From assembly GCA_017458265.1 (NCBI GenBank), contig JAFTFV010000009.1, positions 1-51,563 of the forward strand: a stretch of 51,563 nucleotides of DNA, in the 5' to 3' direction. The notes under the pieces were generated by a model, which saw only the letters and a list, made by a program, of their open reading frames with translations, made no database searches and had not been told where the DNA came from. Each line of letters starts with the position of its first letter. The first letter of the stretch is position 1. The DNA is from Bacteroidales bacterium. GTDB lineage: Bacteria > Bacteroidota > Bacteroidia > Bacteroidales > UBA932. The position numbers and the translations under genes were made by a program. Below, in pieces: positions 13,447-23,898 of the stretch.

Positions 13447-14844
13447 TTACTTCGCCATTGCGGCTTCTACGTCGTCCGGGGCGATGGGAAGACGCCTGTG
13501 GCCAAGGCGGCGGGCGCCGTCAGCGGTGACAAGGACGTCATCCTCAAGACGGATGCCGCCAAAGTCATAGTACTCTTCCAGCTTGGGGTAGTTCACGAAG
13601 TCCTTGCCAAGACCCTCCTTCTTGAACTTTTCGATAAGGGCCGGGATGAAGTAGATGCCGGGTTCGTCGGTGATTACGTGGCCGGGACGCAGGCGGCGTG
13701 CCATGCGCAGTGAGCCAAGGCCAAGCTGCTTTGCACGGGCCTGGTCAGGATCGTAGCCAACGAGGTTCTCTCCGAGGTCTTCCATGTCGTGCACGTCAAG
13801 ACCCATGTTGTGGCCGAGGCCGTGAGGCTGGAAGAGGCCGGCGATGCCTTCTGCCACCATCTCGTCAAGGTCTCCCTTCACTATTCCAAGGGCGGAAAGG
13901 CCTTCCAGCATCTTGCGGGCCGTTGCCAGGTGCACTTCACGGTAGGTGATGCCGGGCCTTGTAAGGGAGAATGCATGCTCGTTGCACTCGTATACTATCT
14001 GATAGATTTCACGCTGCTTTGCGGTGAACTTCCCTGCAGTGGGATATGTGCGGGTGAAGTCTGATGCATAGTGGCTGTTCGCCTCCACACCGGCGTCTAT
14101 TACCATGAGCTTTCCGGGCTCCACAACTTTGTCATGCAGGTGGTTGTGGAGGGTTTCTCCGTGCTGGGTGAGGATGGTGGGGAAGGATACGCCCCAGCCC
14201 TTTGCAAGGGCCACGGCTTCCATCTTGCCCACTATTTCCTGCTCCACGATTCCGGGAACTATGGAATCCCTTGCGACGGAGTGCATCTCGTAGCCAAGGT
14301 CGCACGCGGCGTCAATAGCCTCAATTTCAATTGCTTCCTTTATGAGCCTCTGGGAGATCACGGCCTCTGTGAGCGGCTTTGAAACGTACTTGTCTATGCG
14401 TGCGCGGTGCGTGAGCTCCATGAGCTTGAGCGTGTTGTAATAACGCGAAGGAGCCAGGTAGTGGATATCCCTTCCGGCCTTGAATGCGGCTGTTACGGCT
14501 GCGTCCAATGCGCCATATGGAGCTGTCTTTTTGACACCCGCCTTGAGAGCGAGGGATGCGATGGTGGGCTGGGGGCCCATCCAGATGATATCGTCGATTT
14601 CTACGTCGTCGGCATAGATGGTTTCCTCGCCGGAATCTATGTCAAGAATGGCGGCGTAGAGAGGGGTGTCCAGGCCGAAATAATACAGCCAGGTGCTGTC
14701 CTGACGCCATTTATAACAATTGTCCTTATATTGGGCGGGAGCCTCTGCATTGCCGATAAAAAGGATTATACCGCTTTGCGAAGCTTCCCTCATCTTCTGA
14801 AGGAGGGTGCTGCGCCTTCTTGAATAAACTTCCTGAGCAAACAT
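13447..14844 (-). CDS. Xaa-Pro aminopeptidase (M24B)
   Basis: This 465-residue aminopeptidase P-type enzyme has an N-terminal creatinase-like domain (LLQKMREASQSGIILFIGNA, WLYYFGLDTPLYAAIL). The pita-bread catalytic domain supplies the dinuclear metal ligands: D and D in VIDAGVEANSHYASDFTRTY, H in PHGLGHNMGLDVHD, E in DEPGIYFIP and E in GGIRLEDDVLV. It removes N-terminal residues preceding proline and is cytoplasmic, with no signal peptide. It has its own minus-strand promoter at 14868-14875, back to back with the DUF456 promoter. Confidence 0.93.
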   Translation of the reverse strand: MFAQEVYSRRRSTLLQKMREASQSGIILFIGNAEAPAQYKDNCYKWRQDSTWLYYFGLDTPLYAAILDIDSGEETIYADDVEIDDIIWMGPQPTIASLALKAGVKKTAPYGALDAAVTAAFKAGRDIHYLAPSRYYNTLKLMELTHRARIDKYVSKPLTEAVISQRLIKEAIEIEAIDAACDLGYEMHSVARDSIVPGIVEQEIVGKMEAVALAKGWGVSFPTILTQHGETLHNHLHDKVVEPGKLMVIDAGVEANSHYASDFTRTYPTAGKFTAKQREIYQIVYECNEHAFSLTRPGITYREVHLATARKMLEGLSALGIVKGDLDEMVAEGIAGLFQPHGLGHNMGLDVHDMEDLGENLVGYDPDQARAKQLGLGSLRMARRLRPGHVITDEPGIYFIPALIEKFKKEGLGKDFVNYPKLEEYYDFGGIRLEDDVLVTADGARRLGHRRLPIAPDDVEAAMAK

Positions 14845-14857
14845 ATGTGGTACGTGT

Positions 14858-14888
14858 TTTGTTTTCCCAAATATAATGAATATTTTTG
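14858..14888 (+). promoter_or_regulatory. Promoter of the DUF456 gene, overlapping the divergent aminopeptidase promoter
   Basis: Plus strand: TTTG at 14858-14861, 19 nt, then TATTTTTG at 14881-14888, ending 5 nt before ATG 14893 (leaderless candidate). The minus-strand TATATTTG of the aminopeptidase gene sits inside it at 14875-14868. Confidence 0.55.
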
Positions 14889-14892
14889 GCCT

Positions 14893-15387
14893 ATGGAAAC
14901 TTTTATCGCAGTAGTTGCCATCGTTCTTGGCATAGTTGGAATAATAGGGAGCGTCGCTCCCGGACTGCCCGGCCCGCCCCTCAGCTGGCTTGCCATGTTG
15001 TTTATCTACGCCTGGGGCGCAGGCACAAACGGCGCCGGAGAGCCCATGAGCCTTACCCTGCTTCTCGTATGGCTGGGAATAGTGATAGTGGTCTCCGTCC
15101 TTGACTACGTTGTCCCGGCATACTTTACAAAGCTCACCGGCGGGTCCAAGTACGGCAGCTGGGGCGCTATCGCCGGCCTGTTCGTGGGTCTTCTGGTCCC
15201 GCCCGTCGGCATGATAGTGGGGTCACTCCTTGGTGCTTTCATCGGCGAGCTCATTTTCGCTTCCAAGCCGCCGGCAGATTCGGTGAAATCGGCCTTTGGA
15301 GCGTTCATAGGGTTCATGTTCGGAACGGGACTCAAGCTCATTACCGCAGCCGTAATGATGTTCTACATAGTCATTTACGCTTTCTAA
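14893..15387 (+). CDS. DUF456 membrane protein
   Basis: ATG 14893 is chosen because the hydrophobic start METFIAVVAIVLGIVGIIGS follows it and it lies 5 nt after a -7 element. The 164-residue product has the DUF456 pattern: a first helix followed by the short loop APGLPGPPLSWLAML, a conserved Asp region in LDYVVPAYFTKLTGGSKYG, glycine-rich GLLVPPVGMIVGSLLGAFIG helices and a final helix. The family function is unknown. The stop is directly followed by the comF ATG (TAAATG), so the two are translationally linked. Confidence 0.85.
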   Translation: METFIAVVAIVLGIVGIIGSVAPGLPGPPLSWLAMLFIYAWGAGTNGAGEPMSLTLLLVWLGIVIVVSVLDYVVPAYFTKLTGGSKYGSWGAIAGLFVGLLVPPVGMIVGSLLGAFIGELIFASKPPADSVKSAFGAFIGFMFGTGLKLITAAVMMFYIVIYAF

Positions 15388-16098
15388 ATGCTAAGGGAAG
15401 CGGCAGACTTACTTATGCCCAGGGAATGCCTGGTGTGCGGCAGGGAACTCTCCTCAAAAGAAGAGTTCCTTTGCATTTGGTGCGCCGCCGACATGCCCCT
15501 CACCTACTACTGGGAGCAGCCGCACAACCCAATGGCCGACAAACTGAACGCAGCCTTGGAGAAGTTGGACCCTTCCACCGTTCAGTACTCCTACGCCGCC
15601 GCCCTCATGTTCTATCACGAAGACAATCCATACAAGAGGATTCCCCAGGCGCTCAAATACCAGTACAATATTCCGGCAGGCAGATATTTCGCCAAAAACC
15701 TTGGCCGGCGGCTTGCCCTTGCTCCGCATTTCAGCGATGTAGACGCCGTGATTCCGGTGCCGCTGCACTGGATGCGAAAGCTCCGGCGCGGCTACAACCA
15801 GGCGGAAATCCTGGCCGCAGAGATTGCCGGGGCCCTTGGCGCCCGGCTGCTGCCAAAGGCCGTTTCACGCCGCCGCAGCACCGTTTCCCAGACCACCCTT
15901 GCGGCCGAAGACCGCTTAAAGAACGTCGCGGGAGTATTCCAGGTACGCGAGAGGCTTGAGGGCCTCCGCCACCTCGCAATCGTTGACGATACCTTTACGA
16001 CCGGCGCCACCCTTGCCGCCTGCATAAAAGCAATCCGGACCGCTGCGGGCCCGGATGTGCGGATTTCTGCCTTTACGCTTTCCGTCGTGGATGATTAG
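15388..16098 (+). CDS. comF: ComF-family phosphoribosyltransferase-like protein
   Basis: This 236-residue protein has the N-terminal cysteine pairs of the ComF zinc finger (CLVCGRELSSKEEFLCIWC). Then come IPQALKYQYN, DAVIPVPLHWMRKLRRGYNQ, the conserved SQTTLAAEDRLKNVAGVF stretch and the PRPP-binding loop AIVDDTFTTGATLAAC. ComF proteins (GntX in enterobacteria) are linked to DNA uptake or DNA use as a nutrient; their chemistry is unsettled. Naming follows the family; competence in this organism is not implied. Confidence 0.88.
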   Translation: MLREAADLLMPRECLVCGRELSSKEEFLCIWCAADMPLTYYWEQPHNPMADKLNAALEKLDPSTVQYSYAAALMFYHEDNPYKRIPQALKYQYNIPAGRYFAKNLGRRLALAPHFSDVDAVIPVPLHWMRKLRRGYNQAEILAAEIAGALGARLLPKAVSRRRSTVSQTTLAAEDRLKNVAGVFQVRERLEGLRHLAIVDDTFTTGATLAACIKAIRTAAGPDVRISAFTLSVVDD

Positions 16099-16117
16099 CG
16101 CTTGGGGGGCAGGACCC

Positions 16118-16147
16118 CATCCTTAAAAACGGCCATTTTCAGGGACG
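16118..16147. repeat. Solitary copy of the 30-bp palindromic repeat
   Basis: An imperfect palindrome with arms CATCCTTAAAAAC / ATTTTCAGGGACG around GGCC, in the 63-bp gap between the convergent comF and metal-ATPase genes, flanked by GGGGGG and GGGGG runs. It belongs to the same family as the units at 33850-33931 and 47859-47992. It could act as a bidirectional terminator, but it has no T-run. Confidence 0.7.
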
Positions 16148-16161
16148 GGGGCCTCGCAATA

Positions 16162-18045
16162 TCAACCCTTCAGGGCTCTCATGGCGTTAAGGACAGCGAG
16201 GACGGTGACGCCCACGTCTGCGAAAACGGCCATCCACATGGTTGCAAGGCCCATAGTTGCCAGGATGAGCACCAGGACTTTTATGCCGATTGCGAATATG
16301 ATGTTCTCACGTGCAATGCCGATGGTGCGGCGGGCGATGCGGACGGCATCGGCAATCTTGGAGGGCTTGTCGTCCATGAGGACAACGTCGGCGGCTTCGA
16401 TGGCTGCGTCTGAGCCGAGGGCGCCCATGGCGATGCCGGCATCGGCACGGGTGAGGACGGGGGCGTCGTTGATGCCGTCACCCACGAAGGCGAGGCGTCC
16501 TTCTCCAAGGAGGCTCTCCACTTTTTCCACCTTCCCGGCGGGCAGAAGATCTGCGTGGAATTCATCCAGGCCGATTTTTCCTGCCACTGCCTCTGCCACC
16601 TTGGCGCTGTCTCCGGTGAGCATCACCGTACGCTTTATACCCTGCTTCTTGAGGGCCGCCACGGCCGCCGCTGCATCTTCCTTGATACGGTCCGATATCA
16701 CGATATGGCCCGCATATTCGCCGTCGATTGCAACGTGGACGATGGTGCCTTCATGATGGCAAGGATGCCATTCGGCGCCGAGTTTTGTCATGAGCTTGTC
16801 GTTTCCAACGGCAACCTTGCGGCCGTTTACTGTTGCGATTATTCCGTGGCCGGCAGTCTCCTGAACGTCCTCGACGGAGCAGTCGTCTTGTTCGTCGGGA
16901 TACGCGTTCCTGAGCGCCATGGCAATGGGATGGGTAGAGTGGCGTTCAACGTGGGCTGCAAGATGAAGGAGTTCTTTCTGATCCAGCTCTTCGGGATGGA
17001 CGGCGGTCACTTCGAAGACGCCTTCCGTGAGCGTTCCGGTCTTGTCAAAGACTACGGTTTCAAGCTTTGAGAGGGTGTCAAGAAGGTTGGAGCCCTTGAT
17101 GAGGATACCCTTTCTGGATGCGCCTCCAAGGCCGCCGAAGAATGCAAGCGGCACGGAGATGACAAGTGCGCAGGGGCAGGACACAACAAGGAAAAGAAGG
17201 CCTCTGTATATCCAGGTTGCCCACTCGCCGGTGATAATACCGGGAATGATTGCTACTACAAGCGCCAGAGCAACCACTATGGGAGTATATATCTTTGCAA
17301 AGCGGGTGATGAAGCTTTCGCTGCGGGATTTGCGTTCTGCAGCATGCTCCACAAGCTCCAGTATCTTTGCCGCTGTGGATTCACCGAAAGCCTTGGTGGT
17401 CCTTACCCTCAAGACTCCGCTGAGGTTCACGCAGCCGGAAAGGACATCTTCTCCCTCGCGGATGCTGCGGGGAACGCTCTCTCCGGTAAGGGCTACGGTA
17501 TCAAGGCTGGAAGTGCCCTCAAGCACGGTTCCGTCCATCGGAACCTTCTCTCCGGGGCGGATCACGATGATTTCTCCAACCTTAACGTCTTCCGGATGGA
17601 CGGAAAGGATTTCGCCGCTTCTCTCGACGTTTGCGCTGTCGGGACGGATGTCCATAAGGTGCGAGATGGACTTCCGGGAGCGGCCTTCGGCAATCTCCTC
17701 GAAGAGTTCTCCGACCTGGAAGAAAAGCATGACGAAGACGGCCTCAGGGAACTGCGTCTCTGCACCCGGCATGAATCCGATGCCAAGGGCGCCCAGGGTG
17801 GCGACACTCATGAGGAAATCCTCGCTGAGCGCCTCTCCGTGAAGAAGGCCCTCTGCCGCCTCCTTGAGCGTGTCCCCGCCCACGATTAAATAAGGTACCA
17901 GGAACAGCAGCAGATACTGCCAGATTTCCCAGTCCGTCTTTTTCTCTATGATTATCGCTGCAACCAGCAGTACGGCTGCAACTATGATCTTGATGAGCCT
18001 GCCATGGCCCTCTTCCTCCTCATGATGATGGTGATGTTCTTCCAT
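16162..18045 (-). CDS. Heavy-metal translocating P1B-type ATPase (Zn/Cd/Pb exporter type)
   Basis: This 627-residue protein starts with a His/Glu cluster (MEEHHHHHEEEEGHGR) in place of an HMA domain. Eight transmembrane helices carry the metal site CPC in VVSCPCALVISVPLAFF. The actuator loop is followed by TGES, then the phosphorylation motif DKTGTLTEG, the SPH-like HSTHPIAMAL and GDGINDAP. The C-terminal helix with DVGVTVLAVLNAMRALK is characteristic of Zn/Cd/Pb exporters (ZntA/CadA group). It exports divalent soft metals from the cytoplasm at the cost of ATP. It is monocistronic, with a palindrome (18088-18102) in its promoter but no adjacent regulator gene. Confidence 0.93.
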   Translation of the reverse strand: MEEHHHHHEEEEGHGRLIKIIVAAVLLVAAIIIEKKTDWEIWQYLLLFLVPYLIVGGDTLKEAAEGLLHGEALSEDFLMSVATLGALGIGFMPGAETQFPEAVFVMLFFQVGELFEEIAEGRSRKSISHLMDIRPDSANVERSGEILSVHPEDVKVGEIIVIRPGEKVPMDGTVLEGTSSLDTVALTGESVPRSIREGEDVLSGCVNLSGVLRVRTTKAFGESTAAKILELVEHAAERKSRSESFITRFAKIYTPIVVALALVVAIIPGIITGEWATWIYRGLLFLVVSCPCALVISVPLAFFGGLGGASRKGILIKGSNLLDTLSKLETVVFDKTGTLTEGVFEVTAVHPEELDQKELLHLAAHVERHSTHPIAMALRNAYPDEQDDCSVEDVQETAGHGIIATVNGRKVAVGNDKLMTKLGAEWHPCHHEGTIVHVAIDGEYAGHIVISDRIKEDAAAAVAALKKQGIKRTVMLTGDSAKVAEAVAGKIGLDEFHADLLPAGKVEKVESLLGEGRLAFVGDGINDAPVLTRADAGIAMGALGSDAAIEAADVVLMDDKPSKIADAVRIARRTIGIARENIIFAIGIKVLVLILATMGLATMWMAVFADVGVTVLAVLNAMRALKG

Positions 18046-18067
18046 AGCTTTACAGTTTTTTCTGCTG

Positions 18068-18102
18068 CAAAGCTAACGCACTATTTCTGCAACCGGGTTG
18101 CA
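18068..18102 (-). promoter_or_regulatory. Metal-ATPase promoter with 15-bp operator-like palindrome
   Basis: Minus-strand -7 element TAGCTTTG (18075-18068), 23 nt before the ATG. The perfect palindrome TGCAACCGGGTTGCA (18088-18102) covers the -33 region, the place for a repressor or metal-sensing activator. Confidence 0.55.
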
Positions 18103-18107
18103 AAAAG

Positions 18108-18680
18108 CTATTCCGTAACCTTCATGAGGGATTTGACGGGAGCGATGTCCTCAATGGCTTCACGGCCGCCAAGACCTTCGATTTCCACCAGGAACACGAA
18201 GTCTGTGACCTTGATTCCGTACTCCTTGCCGTCAATGACGATTTTCTGCTTCTCGAGGCCCTCTGCGATGCCGCGGGCAGTGCCGCCGGTGGCGAGGATA
18301 TCGTCAAAGAAAGTCACCTTGAAGACGTCACCGTCAGGAACGCCGGCAGCGACGTCGGAAAGACGGAAGTAAATCTGGTCCTTTCCGTACTCCTTGGTGA
18401 TGTCAATGCCGATGAGGTCGCCCTGGGCATAGGGCAGTTTGCCTTTCTTGCGGAAAGGGATGATGTTCTGCACCTTCTCACACTCCGTAAGCATGGGAGC
18501 GGCAAACAGGAAGCCGCGTGCCTCGGGTGCCACGATGTTGGGACTGTCGGAAATGGTTCCAAGGTCCTTTACAAGACTGCGGAAGACTTCCTTGTTCTGT
18601 ACAAACGGGATGATGTCCACGAAGTTCACGCCCGCGATGGGAAAATCGGGATAGAATTTGAGGTACTTTGTGTAGTCCAT
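18108..18680 (-). CDS. apt: Adenine phosphoribosyltransferase-type PRTase
   Basis: This 190-residue type I phosphoribosyltransferase has KFYPDFPIAGVNFVDIIPF at the N-terminus, the EARGFLFAAPML region, an RKKGKLP flexible loop and the PRPP loop VTFFDDILATGGTARGI. It makes AMP from adenine and PRPP in purine salvage. The C-terminal 40 residues are somewhat longer than in E. coli Apt, so a related specificity is possible. The ATG overlaps the stop of the upstream hemerythrin-LuxR gene by one base (TAATG), so expression of apt is coupled to that regulator. Confidence 0.88.
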   Translation of the reverse strand: MDYTKYLKFYPDFPIAGVNFVDIIPFVQNKEVFRSLVKDLGTISDSPNIVAPEARGFLFAAPMLTECEKVQNIIPFRKKGKLPYAQGDLIGIDITKEYGKDQIYFRLSDVAAGVPDGDVFKVTFFDDILATGGTARGIAEGLEKQKIVIDGKEYGIKVTDFVFLVEIEGLGGREAIEDIAPVKSLMKVTE

Positions 18681-19573
18681 TACTCTACGGAATTAATATC
18701 GATAAGATTATTGAGAAGCGCGTAAACCGTGAGGCCGGCCACTGTCTTGATGCCGGTCTTGCGGGTGATATTCTTACGATGTGTAATTACGGTGTGGATG
18801 GAGATGTTCATCTCGTCGGCAATCTCCTTGTTGAGCATGCCCTTGGCTACGCAGACGAGGATTTCCTTCTCTCTGGGAGAGAGGAGGGTGTCGTCATCTT
18901 CCTTGCCGGAATCAGCGTCCGTGCGGCCTTCCAGGGCCGTTTCTTCAAGGAGGATATGGCGGCGGATGTCGGCCTCGAGAACGTTGATGCCGCTAAGGAC
19001 ACGGAAGGCTTCCTGCTGGTCTGCGTTCTTGGGAAGGTGCGTCATGACAAGGTTCTTGAGGTCCTCCATGGTTTCCTCTACGCCGGAGTGGTCCTCTTCA
19101 TAGGAGCCGATGGCGAACTTGCCGGAAGGGTCGTCCACGAAGGGGAAGACTTCCGTCTCTTCGTAGTCGAAGTGCTTGACGAGTTCGTCACGGAAGTTGG
19201 TGAAGAACTTCCAGATGACCTTCTGGTGCGGATCTTCGCAGGGGAACATCATCCTGCCGATGCTTGCGGCAAGGTCCTTCAGGGCAACGTTGATGTAGTA
19301 CTGGTGCGAACGGGAGAGATATGAGACTATTACGGAAAGGTCTGCCTTGTCAAGTTCTTCCCGGCCGGGGCGGTAATCGGCATTGAGATATACCTTGCAG
19401 ATGATGAGGAAGGTGTATGGATCTATGCCCTGGGCGGTGCAGACTTCTTCCACGGAGGCATCTCCGTAGCCAAACTTCAGGCCCATCCTGGTGAATACGC
19501 CTATGAGGACGGGGTCCTGTTCGAGGAGTTCCGCCATCTTCATTGCGGGGGATAATATTGCTTCGTTTGACAT
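18680..19573 (-). CDS. Hemerythrin-domain LuxR-family transcriptional regulator
   Basis: The 297-residue protein has three parts. Residues 1-80 resemble the ScdA/RIC N-terminal helical domain (MGLKFGYGDASVEEVCTAQG). Residues ~85-210 are a hemerythrin HHE domain with plausible diiron ligands in YLSRSHQYY, KHFDYEETEVFP, YEEDHSGVEE and RRHILLEE. Residues ~225-290 are a LuxR/GerE HTH (LSPREKEILVCVAKGMLNKE, then a recognition helix with TVITHRKNI). It is probably a cytoplasmic diiron sensor of O2, NO or redox state that controls transcription. It may act on nhaC, transcribed divergently, and on apt, co-transcribed. The ligand is not known. Confidence 0.85.
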   Translation of the reverse strand: MSNEAILSPAMKMAELLEQDPVLIGVFTRMGLKFGYGDASVEEVCTAQGIDPYTFLIICKVYLNADYRPGREELDKADLSVIVSYLSRSHQYYINVALKDLAASIGRMMFPCEDPHQKVIWKFFTNFRDELVKHFDYEETEVFPFVDDPSGKFAIGSYEEDHSGVEETMEDLKNLVMTHLPKNADQQEAFRVLSGINVLEADIRRHILLEETALEGRTDADSGKEDDDTLLSPREKEILVCVAKGMLNKEIADEMNISIHTVITHRKNITRKTGIKTVAGLTVYALLNNLIDINSVE

Positions 19574-19599
19574 AGAGTGCGAATTTACTAAAAATACCG

Positions 19600-19607
19600 T
19601 ATATTTG
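19600..19607 (+). promoter_or_regulatory. -7 element of the NhaC-family gene
   Basis: TATATTTG lies 22 nt before ATG 19629. The intergenic region is shared with the divergent hemerythrin-LuxR regulator, whose own weak element (TAAATTCG, 19587-19580 on the minus strand) ends 7 nt before its ATG. Confidence 0.55.
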
Positions 19608-19628
19608 CAACCCGAAACGACTTATCAG

Positions 19629-20951
19629 ATGGCTCTTCAGAAACATTTCTCTCCGGACGGAATCACCCCTCCGCGCAGGATCAGCGGCTTTTTTGCGCTT
19701 ACTCCCCTCCTCGTTTTCCTTCTGGTCTACGTGGTTACGTCAATACTGGCAAAGGACTTCTACAAGGTGCCGGTGACTGCCGCCTTCCTTGTGGCGTCGG
19801 TATATGCGATGTTCATCACTCCGCTTGAAAAGACTGACGACAAACTCACGGTCTTCTCAAAAGGCGCCAGCAACGGAAACGTCCTTCTCATGATATGGAT
19901 ATTCGTTCTGGCGGGCGCTTTTGCCGCTACCGCAAAGGATATCGGCGCAATTGAGGCTACGGTGAACGGAGCCCTCAGGATACTTCCCGGAAAGCTCATA
20001 TACGCCGGACTCTTCCTGGCCTCGTGCTTCATCTCGATGGCCATCGGCACGTCTGTGGGAACGATTGTGGCCCTTGTGCCCATTGCCGGCGGCATTGCCG
20101 CAGAGACTGGGATGGGTGTGCCTTTCGTGACGGCCATCGTGGTTGGAGGGGCGTTCTTCGGGGACAACCTGTCGTTCATATCGGACACCACCGTGGCGGC
20201 TACTAAGACACAGGGCTGTTCCATGAAGGACAAGTTCAGGGTAAACCTCTGGATTGCCGCTCCGGCGGCGATGGTGGTTACGGTGCTGTACGTGGTGCTC
20301 GGCCTTTCGGTAGAGGCGGTGCCGGCGGCGGAGAGCGTGAACCTCCTCCTCATACTTCCGTATCTTCTTGTCATCGGCCTTGCTCTCTGCGGGGTGAACG
20401 TGGTGACTGTGCTGGCAACGGGAATAGTGGTGAACGGAATCATCGGCTGGTGCACGGGAGCATACGATTTTGTGGGCTGGATGGCGTCCATCGGCGGGGG
20501 TATCGGCTCAATGGGAGAACTCATCATAGTGTCCCTGCTGGCCGGTGGCATGCTGGAGCTCATCCGGTATAACGGAGGGCTGGACTATATCATCGGCAGC
20601 CTTACAAAGCGCATTTCCGGAAGGAGGGTGGCCGGCTTCACCATTGCCGCGCTGGTTTCGCTGGTGAACGTGTGCACGGCGAACAACACCATCGCCATCA
20701 TCACCACAGGCCCCCTGGCAAAGGATATTACGGACCGGTTCGGCCTGGATCCAAGGAAAACCGCATCCATTCTGGACACCTTCTCCTGCTTCGTACAGGG
20801 CATACTCCCCTACGGCGCGCAGATGCTCATGGCCGCCGGACTCTCCGGAGCCGGGACCATGGCCATTATCGGCCACCTATACTATCCTTTTGTGCTGGGG
20901 CTTTTTGCGGTGCTGTCAATCCTTCTGCGTTTCCCGCGCAAGTACTCCTAA
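19629..20951 (+). CDS. NhaC-family Na+/H+ antiporter
   Basis: ATG 19629 is chosen; the frame upstream overlaps the divergent regulator and the promoter. The 440-residue product has about 11 transmembrane helices and NhaC-type signatures: FVLAGAFAATAKDIGA, SMAIGTSVGTIVALVPIAGG, VVGGAFFGDNLSFISDTTVA with charged residues in the membrane, and VNVCTANNTIAIITTGP. It exchanges Na+ for H+ or related solutes across the inner membrane. The last 36 nt overlap the convergent rsmE gene. It is divergent from a diiron-sensing regulator that may control it. Confidence 0.9.
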   Translation: MALQKHFSPDGITPPRRISGFFALTPLLVFLLVYVVTSILAKDFYKVPVTAAFLVASVYAMFITPLEKTDDKLTVFSKGASNGNVLLMIWIFVLAGAFAATAKDIGAIEATVNGALRILPGKLIYAGLFLASCFISMAIGTSVGTIVALVPIAGGIAAETGMGVPFVTAIVVGGAFFGDNLSFISDTTVAATKTQGCSMKDKFRVNLWIAAPAAMVVTVLYVVLGLSVEAVPAAESVNLLLILPYLLVIGLALCGVNVVTVLATGIVVNGIIGWCTGAYDFVGWMASIGGGIGSMGELIIVSLLAGGMLELIRYNGGLDYIIGSLTKRISGRRVAGFTIAALVSLVNVCTANNTIAIITTGPLAKDITDRFGLDPRKTASILDTFSCFVQGILPYGAQMLMAAGLSGAGTMAIIGHLYYPFVLGLFAVLSILLRFPRKYS

Positions 20952-21644
20952 ATAAACGGCCTCAACGGCTGTTACAGCGGCGGTTTCCGTCCTAAGGCGG
21001 GAAGGGCCGAGATGAATGGGCACAAAGCCGTTTTTCAGCGCAAGCGCCGCTTCCTCAGGAGAAAAATCCCCCTCCGGGCCGATGAGAACGCATATCTCCT
21101 CCTGGCCTTTTATAGCCTCTGCAATGCTCTCCCGGGGCGTTTCCCCTTCGAAGCAATAGGCAATGAGCTTGCATCCTCCCCTCTCCGTGCCGATGAACTC
21201 CTTCACGCTCACCGGCTCCCTAATCTCCGGAATGCGAGCCTTGAGGGACTGCTTCGTTGCCGACAGAGCTATCCTCCGGGCCCTGTCAGTCTTGTATACC
21301 TTGCGTTCTGAACGGTCTCCGATGAGAGGAACGATGGTGTCTACGCCCAGTTCCGTGGCCTTCTCCACAAACCATTCGAAACGGTCGTTGTTCTTGGTGG
21401 GACAGCAGCCCACGGTGAGCCTGTAGGGGTGCGAGTGCCAGTTTTCTTCCGTGGACAGGACCTCTGCCTCTGCGCCTTTGGGACTGTCGTCCGTCAGACG
21501 GCAGCGGTACAGGGTGCCCAGGCCGTCGATGACGTCTATCTCATCTCCGGCACGGTGCCTGAGCACCCTTACGCAGTGCGTGCTTTCTTCTGCGTCCAGG
21601 CGGCAGGTGCGGCCGTCGGCCTCGTATGCGTAAAAGAGTTCCAT
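20916..21644 (-). CDS. rsmE: 16S rRNA (uracil1498-N3)-methyltransferase
   Basis: RsmE methylates U1498 of 16S rRNA. The 242-residue protein has the N-terminal PUA-like part (AEESTHCVRVLRHRAGDEID, DGLGTLYRCRL) and the SPOUT domain. The latter shows ATELGVDTIVPLIGDRSE, ALSATKQSLKARIPEI, LIGPEGDFSPEEAALA and the trefoil-knot SAM site LGPSRLRTETAAVTAVE. It starts 1 nt after the stop of the upstream prolyl oligopeptidase gene, so it is co-transcribed with it. The 3' end overlaps nhaC. Confidence 0.96.
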   Translation of the reverse strand: MELFYAYEADGRTCRLDAEESTHCVRVLRHRAGDEIDVIDGLGTLYRCRLTDDSPKGAEAEVLSTEENWHSHPYRLTVGCCPTKNNDRFEWFVEKATELGVDTIVPLIGDRSERKVYKTDRARRIALSATKQSLKARIPEIREPVSVKEFIGTERGGCKLIAYCFEGETPRESIAEAIKGQEEICVLIGPEGDFSPEEAALALKNGFVPIHLGPSRLRTETAAVTAVEAVYLGVLARETQKD

Positions 21645-21645
21645 G

Positions 21646-23742
<2,097 letters not shown>

Positions 23743-23746
23743 GCCT

Positions 23747-23778
23747 TAAAGATAACAATTGTTTTGCATTAAGTCAAA
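23747..23778 (-). promoter_or_regulatory. Promoter of the prolyl oligopeptidase gene
   Basis: Minus strand: TTTG (23778-23775), exactly 20 nt, then TATCTTTA (23754-23747, one mismatch to TAnnTTTG). The ATG begins 5 nt later, at 23742. Confidence 0.5.
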
Positions 23779-23898
23779 AATGTTATATACGTGATTGTCA
23801 CGTCGGACAAGATGTTCAGGGAGAGGCACCAGGGAGAGGATCCCAATATCCAGATAATGACGCCGGAGGAGTTTGTGGCAAAGATTACCGTCTCTTGA
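23773..23898 (+). pseudogene. Possible remnant of a PIN-domain toxin C-terminus
   Basis: Between two minus-strand genes, a plus-strand frame reads VKNVIYVIVTSDKMFRE, then HQGEDPNIQIMTPEEFVAKI and stop at 23896-23898. The pattern hydrophobic-VTxDK followed by I-x-I-x-TPEEF is what ends VapC-like PIN proteins of the TIGR00305 type. Only about 40 codons remain, with a stop just upstream and no start signal, and the frame overlaps the symporter 3' end by 14 nt. It is best read as a gene fossil; chance resemblance is possible. Confidence 0.3.

Noticed and set aside
16118-16147. Ordinary bidirectional terminator between convergent genes
   Set aside because: It has no T-run on either side and matches the palindrome family found at two other loci, so it is listed as a repeat, though a terminator role is not excluded.
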